From CAVXHV01 sp963761445 (GTDB taxonomy: Bacteria; Planctomycetota; Planctomycetia; Isosphaerales; Isosphaeraceae), in the NCBI GenBank assembly GCA_963761445.1, contig CAVXHV010000005.1, forward strand, positions 4,526,001 to 4,590,000: 64,000 nucleotides of DNA. The letters are read 5' to 3'. Both the position numbers and the translations under genes were made by a program. Below the pieces are notes generated by a model. It was not told the DNA's origin, searched no databases, and saw only the letters and a list, made by a program, of their open reading frames with translations. How positions within the stretch are numbered: the stretch's first letter is position 1; every line of letters starts with the position of its first letter. Below, piece by piece: positions 18,402-27,898 of this stretch.

Positions 18402-19182
18402 TAATCAGCCTGTGGGTTGCACCTTCGGTATCTTTGATGCCATGGTAAATTGCATCGAGTCCAGGCCCCGGACCTTGACTGTACGACCACCGGAAATCAC
18501 CCATCACATGCCAGACGATGTTCGGATAACCGGTATAGCGGGTTGCTACATTTTTTCCAAAGTTGTAGGCATTTTTCGTCCCAGCCTTGGCCAGATCCGG
18601 AACAGTGCCGGTATTGCCCCAGCTCATGAACAATGAAAACACCACGGTCATCTGGAGCCTGGTGGCTTCTGTCATGATCCAGTCCATCGAAGACCACGCC
18701 GGGCCGAGCGATGAAGCATAGGGCGCATCGGTGAAGAAACGTTGCCCAGCCTTGTTCTTGTACCTGTCGCCAAAACTGTCGTTCATGTGGACCCCGAAGG
18801 GCGAGACGGTCACGGCATTGAAACCGAGCGCTTTCAAACCCTCGAGAGCATTGGTGATTTCGGCATTGGTGCAGTTCTGTGCCATTGCCCAGGAGGCCAT
18901 GGTTTTGAGCAGATACACATTGCCTTTCTGGTCGAGGAAGCGACGATTGCCGGCGCTAACGCTTGCTGGCCAGGCAAAAGTCGAAGACGTTCCCGCAGCA
19001 CGTTGTACCGACGAACTGGCCGAGGCGATTCGAGCACTCCCCGAGTTTGCACGCCGGTTCCGCGTTTCGTTTTCGGGCTGCGAGGCGGCCGTGGCAGTTA
19101 CCGCAAACGCCATTAGCAAAGTCGCCGCGCCGAAGAGCGGAGACCTGAAGACGTGCAAAAGACCGAGAGATCGAGTGTTCAT
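18217..19182 (-). CDS. Secreted DUF4038-type (apiosidase-like) glycoside hydrolase, N-terminal part
   Basis: Signal peptide (LFGAATLLMAFAVTATAA) followed by a TIM-barrel-like domain: FLDQKGNVYLLKTMASWAM, LGFNAVTVSPFGVHMNDSFG, MTVVFSLFMSWGN, YPNIVWHVMGDF and LIIAEPANGSTSF, the typical DUF4038 spacing. Members are putative glycosidases; the sugar substrate is not deducible here. The ATG at 19182 has GGGAGGAGG just upstream. The frame is broken near 18250 and the rest lies at 17673-18255. The gene is single, with about 320 bases of non-coding sequence before it that include a 67-bp copy of the island repeat (19383-19449). Confidence 0.78.
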   Translation of the reverse strand: MNTRSLGLLHVFRSPLFGAATLLMAFAVTATAASQPENETRNRRANSGSARIASASSSVQRAAGTSSTFAWPASVSAGNRRFLDQKGNVYLLKTMASWAMAQNCTNAEITNALEGLKALGFNAVTVSPFGVHMNDSFGDRYKNKAGQRFFTDAPYASSLGPAWSSMDWIMTEATRLQMTVVFSLFMSWGNTGTVPDLAKAGTKNAYNFGKNVATRYTGYPNIVWHVMGDFRWSYSQGPGPGLDAIYHGIKDTEGATHRLIIAEPANGSTSFDQFISEEGPKGYQWFKQSANTVYDYGSSSVEQFDKVYDRAHRQDLSGRRY

Positions 19183-19382
19183 GGAGGCCTCCTCCCGAGG
19201 TTCGAGGAGTCATTGATCCGAGATCGTGCAAATCCGCGCCACAGGCACGGACTTAGATTTGCGCCTGAGTCCAAAATAATCAACAGGAGATCCGCGGCGT
19301 CGGGACGAGCGCCGGAGGACGGGGATCAGGGGGGAGGACGGAGGATGGAGGACGGAAATGGGGCGGAGGGCGCGGTGACCGG

Positions 19383-19449
19383 GACTCGAAACGGACGAAT
19401 TCTTTTTTCTTTTGGCAACTGGATCGCGGCTTTTGTAGATCGTTCTAGT
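19383..19449. repeat. 67-bp partial copy of the 548-bp island repeat
   Basis: GACTCGAAACGGACGAATTC through CGTTCTAGT matches the left ends of the repeats at 38032 and 40200 almost exactly; it stops precisely at CGTTCTAGT. This marks a sub-boundary within that family. Confidence 0.75.
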
Positions 19450-19503
19450 AGGCAGGGTATTCGTTGTCGGATGCCCGATTTTCATCCTCGATCAGCGAGC
19501 TCC

Positions 19504-20218
19504 AACCTTTGATCGTCACGTCGCGAACACGGCATTTCTTTGGCCTTTCGGGGCGTGCTGGCCGGCGGTGGCCCCGGGCTGAGAACGGCGGGCGCGCTGA
19601 GCTTGACTTCGGCCGTTTGCCGCGTCGTGGGTGATACGCGTCGACAGCGGGGCAGACCCGCGTGTGACGGCGCGCACAAAAAAGCCGAATCAAGGCGTTA
19701 CAACCGGTCTCACTCGTTAAAATGCGAAGGGCGAAACCGAGCTGTGAGCATAAGTAACGTATTTTGTGTTGCCGATTGCTCATGGCGTGGTATGATCTAG
19801 CTCGACAACGAATGGCGTGCGCTTTCCTGCGAACGCCGCGGCATTTCTCGACGCGGGCATGCCTGGTTCTATGGTGAACCGCGGGAACGGCCCGATCGCC
19901 AGCAAGGGCGAGCAATTTGAATTGCCGCCTTTGATCAGAACGGTTCTCTTAACCACATCGCAGATAAATATCGTGCGTAGTTTACGTGATCACATTGGTC
20001 AGGCATTTGCACTGCTTCGTCGTGTCTCGCTGTCGTGTCGAGACGTTTGCCAGCCCTGGGATGAAGGCGGCGGGGGAGCGAGTCGAACTTGCGACAGAAC
20101 GCCTTGGCCGGGCCGAGAAACGCGATTGGGAGATAGGGGAGAATTTTTCGAAAAAAGTGATCACTGGCTATCATTTACTATCATTTTTCGGTCGGCACGG
20201 TCGGAAAAAGAATCGTCA
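19504..20218. repeat. 715-bp non-coding repeat, copy A
   Basis: Aligns along its whole length with 21402-22117 in the same orientation, with scattered substitutions and small indels. No frame is open in both copies with protein-like conservation, so I regard it as non-coding. The right end, GAAAAAGAATCGTCA, is shared and then the copies diverge. Confidence 0.7.
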
Positions 20219-20507
20219 TTTGTTATGCGCGTGCTTCGGCGTCTGCAAGGCCCTCATCCGCGCGTTCCTTTCTGGTTGCAAACCAGCCGATCGATCCTAG
20301 CCGAAGTCATTTGGCGAAAAGCTTTTAAGTGTGATAGCTGTGGTTGGTTCGGTGTAGAGGGATTTCTAAGATTTCTCGTCTTTTCTCATGGATTCCGAGC
20401 GTTTTGGTGCCGTGGCACTGAAACTCGCTATAATGGCTTACGCTCGGTTTTACTCGAAGGAGAGTGCGATGGACTGCAGAACTGGCCCCCAGCGGAGGAT
20501 GAGTTTG

Positions 20508-20774
20508 ATGTCGAGTACACGCCGCACCGCGAAAGAACAAAGGCCAGTAAGCAGCCTATCACCGAGCGCCATCGCCCTGTTCCGGCTGCACGTCGAGCAG
20601 GACGGTATCCGCGTGGATGAAGCCAACCGTGAGGCCCACCGCGAGCTGGCCGCCGCCGGGATCATGTACCCGGTTTCCACCTTTGCGCGCGGGCCAGAGG
20701 CATATTACCGTCTGACTCCCGAAGGTTGGGAACGGCGGCATGAGATTTTGGGTTACGCGAAGGAAAGCGCGTAA
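20508..20774 (+). CDS. Small hypothetical winged-helix-like protein
   Basis: 88 residues beginning MSSTRRTAKEQRPVSSLSPS. ALFRLHVEQDGIRVDEANRE, AHRELAAAGIMYPVSTF and YYRLTPEGWERRHEIL form a helix-helix-wing pattern typical of small winged-helix proteins in planctomycetes. The start at 20508 is chosen because GGAGG (20494-20498) lies nine bases upstream; ATG 20499 overlaps the site. I do not know its function; small winged helices often bind DNA. It sits alone between repeat copy A and a convergent hypothetical gene. Confidence 0.6.
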   Translation: MSSTRRTAKEQRPVSSLSPSAIALFRLHVEQDGIRVDEANREAHRELAAAGIMYPVSTFARGPEAYYRLTPEGWERRHEILGYAKESA

Positions 20775-20894
20775 TAGGACGGATTTTGCTGCAGCGGTGG
20801 AAAAATTCACGGGCGACGTGCGCTGGCAGATGGAAAGCATGTCCCAGACCCCAGCAACCCATATCCGCCGGGAAACACCGACCCGGCCCGGAGG

Positions 20895-21368
20895 CTATCT
20901 CTCCCTCAGCTTCCGCCGCTGCTCCTCGCGGATGATCCGCAGAAGCTCCCGCGCCGCGCGGGTGATCGTCAGCCCCGTGTCCGGCGCCATCTCCACGGCC
21001 TCCTCGTGCGTATGGCCCCGGCTCTCTACGTCCTCATGGGCGAGGACGGCCATCGCGCGGGTTTCGACCGATGCCCGCCGCCAAGCCCGACCTGCGCGTG
21101 AGCCCAGCGGCTGCATCAGGTCGTCGTTGAAGAGGCCGGAATCCAGGTTGAGGCGTCCGCCCGGTGAATTCCCGCCGCCGTCCTGCTCGTGGGGGAAGAA
21201 CGCGCGCCATTCCACGCCATGTTTGCGGTCGCTGGCGCCGATCCGGTCATCATCGATGTCGAGCTTCTTCATAAAAAGCGCCGTCCACTGGTCCAGCGAC
21301 TCGGCATTTTGGATCGAGTACGCCAACGCCCCCTCGGCGTCGCGACTGTAGGGCTTGCGCGGTGTCAT
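20895..21368 (-). CDS. Hypothetical protein
   Basis: 157 residues, MTPRKPYSRDAEGALAYSIQ at the start and a Glu/Arg-rich helical end (RAARELLRIIREEQRRKLRE). No signal peptide or membrane helix and no motif I recognise. The frame stays open further upstream, but that extension falls into repeat copy B, so the ATG at 21368 is the sensible start. Codon use matches genuine genes in this window. Repeat B begins 33 bases upstream of the start and so may have supplied or displaced its promoter. Confidence 0.55.
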   Translation of the reverse strand: MTPRKPYSRDAEGALAYSIQNAESLDQWTALFMKKLDIDDDRIGASDRKHGVEWRAFFPHEQDGGGNSPGGRLNLDSGLFNDDLMQPLGSRAGRAWRRASVETRAMAVLAHEDVESRGHTHEEAVEMAPDTGLTITRAARELLRIIREEQRRKLRER

Positions 21369-21401
21369 CGGCTGCGCCCTCGCTCCTCGCGCCGGTCCCT
21401 C

Positions 21402-22117
21402 GAACCGTTGAGCGTCAGGTCGCGGACGCGGCAATCCATTGCCCTTCCGGGGGGTGCTGGCCAGCCGTGGAACCGGGCTGAGAACCGCGGGTGCCCTGAA
21501 CTTGACTTCGGCCATTTGCCGCGTCGTGGGTGATACGCGTCTGCAGCGGGGCAGTCCCGCGTGCGACGGCGCGTACAAAAAAGCCGAATCAAGGTGTTAT
21601 AACCGGTCTCACTCGCTAAAATGCGAAGGGCAAAACCGAATTGTGAGCATAAGTAACGTATTTTTTGTTGCCGATTGCTCTTGGGCGTGGTATGGTCTAG
21701 TTCGACAACGAATGGCGCGCGCTTTCGTGCGAACGCCGCGGCATTTCTCGATGCGGGCACGCCGGGTTCTATGGTGAACCGAGGTACCGGCCCGATCGCC
21801 GGCAAGGGCGAGCAACTTGAATTGCCGACTCTGATCAGAACGGTTCTCTTTAGCACATCGCAGGTCATATCGTGCTTCATTTACGTGATCAGATTGGTAA
21901 CGTTTTTGCACGGCTTCGTCGCGTCTCGCCGTCATGTCGAGACGTTTGCCAGCCGTGGTACGACGGCCGCGGAAGGGCGAGTCGGACTTGCGACGGAACG
22001 TCTTGGCCGAGGCCGAGAAACGCGATTGGGAGGTAGGGGAGAAATCTCGAAAAAAGTGATCACCGGCTATCATTTACTATCATTTTTGGATCGGCACGAT
22101 CGGAAAAAGAATCGTCA
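21402..22117. repeat. 715-bp non-coding repeat, copy B
   Basis: Second copy of the unit at 19504-20218. Shared landmarks include GTGAGCATAAGTAACGTATT, GGTTCTATGGTGAACCG and GCTATCATTTACTATCATTT. It ends at GAAAAAGAATCGTCA; beyond it to 22314 there is a GTCAGGCTAAAGCCTGAC hairpin and a piece resembling the TTGTTCACTATG end of the island repeat. Confidence 0.7.
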
Positions 22118-22314
22118 GGCTAAAGCCTGACCTACTTGGGCGCGAAATTCGCCGCGGGCGATGTGGCCTGGAAAGCTTCGTTGTTGGGCACGCCATGGGC
22201 ACGTTGGAAGGAAGAATCGTCAGGCTGAAAACCCCCGGCGGCAGTGCGCTCGCCAAAACTGCCACACCGTGGGTCTGCGGTTGTTCACTATGTTTAGCGC
22301 CCCCTTTTCGCCGA

Positions 22315-22815
22315 TCAAGGGAGAACATTCCATCGCAGCATCGGAACGATGAGTTGCCCCTTTCGCCGATCGACGGACCGTCGTACTGGGCGGGAATCGT
22401 GGTCAATTCTTGGACGCTTTCTGTCACTCGGCGGTCTTGTGAGGAGGGAAAAGTAGAGCGATCGAACACACGGTCTCGGTGACGCAGTATCGATTATTCC
22501 TGCGTCCACCAGGTTCGGAGCGGCGGTAAGGGCGTCGTGAATGCGCTGCGCTAGACCCGCGTGATCCCGCTGGTCCTGGGTGCAGGAAATGATGCCCTCG
22601 TGCGGCTGACCTTGTCGATGAAGGCCTTTGAAATCGCGATGATTATGGGTAAGGACAGCACGTAGGTCGGCGGTGGCATCCGCGAGAACGTCCGCATCGT
22701 CAATGCCCTGGCCAGCCCGACCCGCCTCCCGGACCGTCCGCACGTCGTGCCCGAGGCGGCGCAACTCCTCGGTGACCGGCTGCGGAAAATCCTCATCCGC
22801 ATAGAGCCTGGCCAT
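22315..22815 (-). CDS. DUF5615-family PIN-like toxin
   Basis: The first 100 residues are typical: MARLYADEDFPQPVTEELRR, LGHDVRTVREAGRAGQ, AVLTHNHRDFKGLHRQGQPH and EGIISCT. DUF5615 proteins have a PIN-like nuclease fold and act as toxins with DUF433 antitoxins. Usual length is about 110-120 residues; here the frame runs 166, the excess (from about DTASPRPC) being read into repeat debris, so the native C-terminus was replaced or shifted. The acidic residues ADED and the THNHRDF aspartate are kept. It starts 6 bases after the antitoxin stop, on the same strand. Confidence 0.78.
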   Translation of the reverse strand: MARLYADEDFPQPVTEELRRLGHDVRTVREAGRAGQGIDDADVLADATADLRAVLTHNHRDFKGLHRQGQPHEGIISCTQDQRDHAGLAQRIHDALTAAPNLVDAGIIDTASPRPCVRSLYFSLLTRPPSDRKRPRIDHDSRPVRRSVDRRKGQLIVPMLRWNVLP

Positions 22816-22821
22816 GAGTGG

Positions 22822-23076
22822 TTAGTCCGCCTCGTTGTCGCGAATGTCCTCATCGATCTCGGCGGGATGCTCTCGGTAGTAATCCCAGGCCGCGTGGAGG
22901 TCCCCGGGCGTGAGCCCTACGATGTTCTCCAGGATCTGCTCGTCCGCCGCACCCAGCCGACGCGAATTCACCAGCCCCCAAACCGTGATCCGCGTGTTGC
23001 GTATGCAAGCTCGTCCGCCGCACACGCCTGGCGTCTTCTGAACCCAGCTCTGGTTCTTGGTTGTGTCTGCGGCCAT
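22822..23076 (-). CDS. DUF433-family antitoxin
   Basis: 84 residues: WVQKTPGVCGGRACIRNTRI followed by TVWGLVNSRRLGAADEQIL, GLTPGDLHAAWDYYREHPAE and an acidic end. This is the DUF433 (VapB-like, winged HTH) antitoxin pattern. The ATG at 23076 has AAGGAGG eight bases upstream and homologues begin here; the longer frame to 23139 is unnecessary. It forms a two-gene operon with the DUF5615 toxin at 22315. Its N-terminal 140 bases, including the ribosome site and upstream sequence, are duplicated at 37826-37970. Confidence 0.85.
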   Translation of the reverse strand: MAADTTKNQSWVQKTPGVCGGRACIRNTRITVWGLVNSRRLGAADEQILENIVGLTPGDLHAAWDYYREHPAEIDEDIRDNEAD

Positions 23077-23212
23077 GATCCGCGCCTCCTTCGACGGCAT
23101 TTTACCAAGGGGATGGGCTACTGGCGCGTACTCGTTCAACTGTTGTATCCTTTATGATCGCCTGGTCTGGTAATATTGAGTGAAGCATAATTCGTTAGTC
23201 GGGAGCGGAACG

Positions 23213-23420
23213 ATGAATGCAATCCGGTGTGTGGTCAAGAACGGCCGAGTTGAAGTCGATGCCCGGCCGGACCGGCCTGATGGAGCGCCCGTGCGTGTTG
23301 AACTCGGATTGAACGGCCAGTGAGAATACGACGACGAAAGCCCCGAGACTCCCGAGGAGATTCAGGCGAGGCTTCGTTGGTATCACAGCTTGGAACCCAT
23401 CGGCGAAGCGTGCGATGTCG
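23213..23420 (+). pseudogene. Small antitoxin-like gene interrupted by a stop
   Basis: ATG at 23213 behind a CGGGAGCGG site reads MNAIRCVVKNGRVEVDARPD, then PDGAPVRVELGLNGQ, followed by TGA at 23321, and the frame goes on EYDDESPETPEEIQARLRWY and HSLEPIGE. Continuous forms of this small protein (about 60-75 residues) are common in planctomycetes, often beside toxin genes. The stop splits it; a point mutation or base error is the simplest cause. Ends against the kinase start at 23415. Confidence 0.6.
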
Positions 23421-26182
23421 CGACCCACAGAACTACCCCGTCCAGCGCCGGTTTCTCCAGTCCCGACTGATCCGGCGACGGATTTTTCCCAGCCGGAGGA
23501 CGTGTTGGGAACTTCCTCGGTCGATGACTCATGGGTACCGCCGCCTCGGGATGGGCCGGGCCGCGGCACAGCGGGATTGGGGACGAAGTTAGGCTGTCGG
23601 CCGACGCAGGTTCCGGTTGAGGGAGTGCAATCCGCGGCAGCGCTCCGCCTCATCGACACAGGACCGGGCAACAGCGAGGGGGATGAGCCACTACCGGAGA
23701 TCCCGGGGTTTGTGATTCTGGGCGAGTGCGGCCGGGGCGGCATGGGCGTGGTCTACCTGGCCCAGCAGCTCGATCTCGGCCGCCGGGTCGCCCTCAAGTT
23801 TCTCAGGCCGGAGCTCGCCGGCTCCGCGTCGCAGCGAGCCCGGCTCCTGGTCGAAGCGACGGCCCTGGCCCGGCTCCAGCACCCCAATATCGTCCAGATT
23901 TTCAGCTCCGGAACTCACGAGGGCCGATCGTTCATCGTCCAGGAATATGTAGGTGGCGAAAGCCTGCACCGGAAGTTGATGAGGCAGCCGGCTCAGGCCC
24001 CGGTGGCCGCCCGGATGGTCGCGACGCTCGCCAGTGCCGTCGAGCACGCCCATGGCAAGCGGATCATCCATCGCGACTTGAAACCATCGAACGTGCTCCT
24101 CACCGTCGACGGCGTCCCCAAGATCAGCGACTTCGGCCTGGCCAAGCAGTCGGACCTGGACGGTGAACCGAGCCAGACCTCCAGCGGCATGATCGTCGGC
24201 TCGCCCAGCTACATGGCGCCCGAGCATAGCCTGGGAAAACCCGGAAAAGTCGGGCCCTCGGCTGATATCTACTCCCTGGGCGCGATCCTTTACGAAATGC
24301 TGACGGGCCGGCCGCCATTTCTGGCCGCATCGACGCTCGAGACGCTTGAGCAGGTTCGCACGGCCGACCCCATCTCACCGCGTCAGCTCCAGCCGGGCCT
24401 GTCGCGCGATCTCGCGACCATTTGCTTGAAGTGCCTGAGCAAAGACCCGGCACACCGCTACGCGACCGCCGTGGCGCTGGCCGAGGATCTCCAACGGTTC
24501 CTCGAGAGCCGCCCAATCCTCGCACGACCTGCTTCGTGGGCGGAACGACTGGCGAAGTGGGTCAGGCGCCGGCCTGCGACCGCGGCCAGTTTCGGTGTGG
24601 CCGCTTTTGCGGCGACCGCGCTCTTCGCGGGGGGATTGGTCTATCAGGGCCTGCTGCTTGCCGCGCTCAAACAGGCCAAGGACAGCGCACAGGACGCACG
24701 GGACCAGCAAAAGGAAGCCGATGCCAGGTACCGTCTTGCCCGCGAAACCCTGAGCAAGATGCTCGAGCGGTTAAGGGCCCGAGACCTGCGTCAAACACCG
24801 CGGATCAAAGAGCTCCAGCGCCAGCAACTGGGCGACGCGTTAGAGTTCTACCGTGAGGTCGTCAAGGGTCGCATAAACCCCAACCCGGCCGTGCGATTCG
24901 AAGCCGCCCTGGCCTGTCTCCAGTCGAGCGAGGCCCAGCTCTTGCTTGGTCGGCAGCGCGAAGGCCGCGACCAGATCGGCCAGGCGATCGAGTTATTCGA
25001 GCAGCTTACGAGGGACGATCCAGCCCGCGCCGAGTACCGGCTGGCCCTGGCACAGAGCTATCGGGTCCGGGCATTTTCGCCCGCGCCGCCAGCGGACGAT
25101 CACGGACCAGGCTCGAGTGAAGCCGCAAGGTCCCCCGACCTGGATCGATCGCGCGACTTGCTCGAAGAACTCGTGGGGCAAGATGCTCTTAATCGAAGCT
25201 ATCGTGCCGAGCTGGCGATGACCTATCATAACCTGGGCACTTTCTACAACGGTCGTCACCCATTTGGCCTCGCCATGGCCGAATCATCGTTGCGCAAAGC
25301 CGTTCTACTGCGCCGGAATCTGGTCGAGGGTTCCCATTCCGCCGCCGACGCACCCCTTCGGGTCTCGATGGCTGAGAGCCTTCAGAATCTGGCCGTCGTG
25401 ATTCAGCAGACAGAGCACAAGGAGGAAGCTCCAGCGCTCTACGCAGAGAGCCGCCAACTGCTTGAGGACGCCTTGCGCCTTGAGCCGAAATGGGACGAGG
25501 CCACGCTCTCCCTGGGTTTTACGCTCCTCAACTGGGGCATTTGTCTCTCGTACGACCCGGCCTCTCGTCGAAGGGCCGAGAGCTTGCTGAAGGAGGCGAT
25601 CGGCCACTTCGCTCCGATCGTTGATCGCGAGCCAGGGTGGGACCGCGCTCAAATGGCCCTGGGCAAGTGCCATGGTGGACTCGCCAATTTGTACGGAGTG
25701 GAAGGTCGCTTTGCCGAAGCGGCACGCCAGTGGGAGCAGGTGCTGACGCTCGCCGATCCCGATAAGAAGGAGTACAACCAGTTTTTCCTTGCATGGCCCT
25801 GGCTCGAGCGGGAGAACATCGCAAGGCGTGGGGCCTTGTTCAAACGTTGCGGCCCTCTCTGGTCAAGCGACCGGCCGATTTTCACTTCCACCTCGCCGTC
25901 GTCTGCAGTGTTTGCATTGCCGCGGCCGAGAACGACCGCGCGCTCTCGGCCGAGGATCGTGCCGGGGCGTGCACCGACTTTGGAGTCGCGGGAGTCGACC
26001 TGCTCCGTCACGCGCTACAGCTCGTTCCCGAGCCCGAACGCGCCGCGAGGCGGTCCGCCCAACTGATCGATCCCGATATGGCGCCGCTTCGCCACAGGGC
26101 TGACTGTCAGGCGACTTCTGGCCGATACTGGGCCGGCACCAAAGCCTACCTGCGGCGATGCTTCAGTGCCTGGCGGCAATAA
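23415..26182 (+). CDS. Membrane Ser/Thr protein kinase with TPR-like C-terminus
   Basis: An acidic/Pro-rich N-terminus of about 95 residues, then a Hanks kinase: GECGRGGMGVVYLAQQ, VALKFLRPE, IIHRDLKPSNVLL, ISDFGLAKQ, VGSPSYMAPEHSLG. A membrane helix (FGVAAFAATALFAGGLVYQG), coiled coil and helical repeats (for example PALYAESRQLLEDALRLEPK) follow. The first frame is genuine to YNQFFLA (about 25792); after that the family sequence continues in the next frame as MALARAGEHRKAWGLVQTLR to TAA at 26180-26182, so one base is missing or extra. Full length is about 920 residues. It converges on and overlaps the 3' end of the sigma-factor gene at 26146-26892, probably its functional partner. Confidence 0.87.
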
Positions 26183-26892
26183 GTGAGCAAGTCAAGCTCA
26201 GCCAGCTCCTCTGCCAGGGAATCGTGATCGTCCGAGAGGATGGAACGACTCACCTCGGCCAGAAGCTTCTCGGCAAAGATTTCGCGGGCGCGATGCAGCA
26301 CCTGGCGCACGCCCGCCGCCGAGTAATCGCCTTTGTTCAATGTTCGAAGCCGCTCGGCAAGGTCGGCCGCCGAGATTTCGGGCCCCTCCGCCTTCAGCCT
26401 GAGCGCCGTAAGGTAGGGAGGCCCCGTCGCCGATTGCTGTAGCTCCATCTCGTCCCAGGCGCGGTTGATCAGCTCTTTGCGCCAGAGCGCCATGAACTCC
26501 GCCTCCTGGAGGTCGATGGGCGTCGGCGTCGGCGGCGCCTTGGCCGTTTCGCTCTCCAGGGGCGTGATTCTGGCTCTCGCGATTCGGTCGCGGTGGAACT
26601 CGTGGAGCAGATGGATGACGGCCTTCTTCACGTAGTCTCGAAAACGCCCCTTGGCCGGGTCGGCGCGGCGGAAATCGCCGCGAACGAATCGATAGGCAAA
26701 TTCCTGGCACGCTTCATCGGCCAGGTCAGGATCGCCCAGCACGCGCACGGCATAGCGGTAAATCGCGCCGCGGTAGCGCTCGAGCACCTGAGCTTGAGCG
26801 GCTTGATCCGCGTGGTCCGGCCCGTGGCAAGCCTCGAAAATGACGCTCCAGCGAGTCGTGATCTGGCTCAAACGCGAATCGTCCACGTTCAT
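26146..26892 (-). CDS. Planctomycete-type ECF sigma factor
   Basis: 248 residues. Region 2 is clear: LERYRGAIYRYAVRVLGDPD then LADEACQEFAYRFVRGDFRR. Region 4 is divergent but present as a helical segment with ISAADLAERLRTLNKGDYSA and VRQVLHRAREIFAEKLLAE. These long, divergent ECF groups are usually encoded next to Ser/Thr kinases, which fits the converging kinase whose 3' end overlaps by 37 bases. The start is the ATG at 26892. The overlapping convergent ends could also let the two transcripts interfere. Confidence 0.88.
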   Translation of the reverse strand: MNVDDSRLSQITTRWSVIFEACHGPDHADQAAQAQVLERYRGAIYRYAVRVLGDPDLADEACQEFAYRFVRGDFRRADPAKGRFRDYVKKAVIHLLHEFHRDRIARARITPLESETAKAPPTPTPIDLQEAEFMALWRKELINRAWDEMELQQSATGPPYLTALRLKAEGPEISAADLAERLRTLNKGDYSAAGVRQVLHRAREIFAEKLLAEVSRSILSDDHDSLAEELAELDLLTYCRQALKHRRR

Positions 26893-27073
26893 CGCGCGGG
26901 CACGCTCGCCCGCCCCCGAGGCCCGCTAATTCATCCACTCAGTCTACCGCGAGCCCTCGATTCCGGAAATTTCTCATACGCTTTTGTCACATCGCCCAAT
27001 CTCGCTCTACGTGAGAGTGACACCCGGCCCTAGACCGAGTATTCGAACGCCAGAGTCGAGAGGGGAAGGCATC

Positions 27074-27898
27074 GTGAATACGATTCGCAAGGCCCGCCGC
27101 AATTTCGCGATTGGGCTCGAACCCCGCGACGGAAAGCAATGCCTCGGGGGCGCGCGGACCGTCTCGACTCAGCCTTCGTTCACGCGGCGGCTCCGCGGCA
27201 AGGCACGGCGGCGGGCGTTGCTCATGTCGTTCTCGGGGATGGAGGCGCTCGAAGATCGCTGCCTCCTGTCCAGCTTCCACTGGGCGAGCGACTCAAGCGG
27301 CGACTGGAACAACGCCGCCAACTGGGTCGACCAGGACGACAACCCGGGCGTCCCCGGCCCCAACGATGACGCGACGATCGGTTACTCCGGCGTCACCGTC
27401 ACGTCGAGGCAGAGCAACACCGTCGGCAGTCTTGATGACGATGGGTCACTGTCACTCACCGGCGGCACGTTCGCGGTAGGAAGCGACTCGTCGCTGGCGC
27501 AGCTCACGGTTGCGGCGGGGGCGACCTTTCAGGTCAGCGGCGGGACCACCACGCTGAGCGGCGGCTCAGCCGACAGCGTGGTGGGGAGCACGGTGTCGGT
27601 CGCTTCGGGTGCCACTCTCGACCTGACCGGCGGCAACGTCGACCTCAACTCCGGGGCCGCGCTCACTGGTGCCGGCGAGTACCTGGTCGACGGGGCCACG
27701 GTGAACGTCAACACGCCCCTGGCCGCCCCGACGGACCTGGACCTCAGGGGCGGCTCGCTGGCGGGCGCGGGTCCACTGACCGTGCCCAACACGGGCACCC
27801 TGCTCATCCCCGACCGCGCCAGCTTCGACCTCGACGGGCTGACGCTCGTCAATAACGGCACGGTGCAGCTTGGCCAGGGCGGCAGGCGCCAGCCTTGA
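27074..27898 (+). CDS. Giant LEPR-RHS surface protein, segment 1 (N-terminus)
   Basis: GTG start at 27074 behind AGGGGAAGG. The N-terminus is basic, with sorting motif MEALEDRCLLSSF near residue 60 and then WNNAANWVDQDDNPGVPGPN, the opening of an autotransporter-like beta-helix (G-rich GTLTV-type strands). Genuine to about VQLGQGG (27885). The next frame picks up AGASLDLPNLTVINNQ. I infer that segments 1-4 (to 35498) are one gene of about 2,800 residues broken by three single-base shifts. Confidence 0.75.
   Translation: MNTIRKARRNFAIGLEPRDGKQCLGGARTVSTQPSFTRRLRGKARRRALLMSFSGMEALEDRCLLSSFHWASDSSGDWNNAANWVDQDDNPGVPGPNDDATIGYSGVTVTSRQSNTVGSLDDDGSLSLTGGTFAVGSDSSLAQLTVAAGATFQVSGGTTTLSGGSADSVVGSTVSVASGATLDLTGGNVDLNSGAALTGAGEYLVDGATVNVNTPLAAPTDLDLRGGSLAGAGPLTVPNTGTLLIPDRASFDLDGLTLVNNGTVQLGQGGRRQP

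Noticed and set aside
23213..23420. In-frame TGA as selenocysteine codon
   Set aside because: No selenocysteine insertion hairpin is evident and homologues as I recall them have no Cys there; a mutation or base error is simpler.
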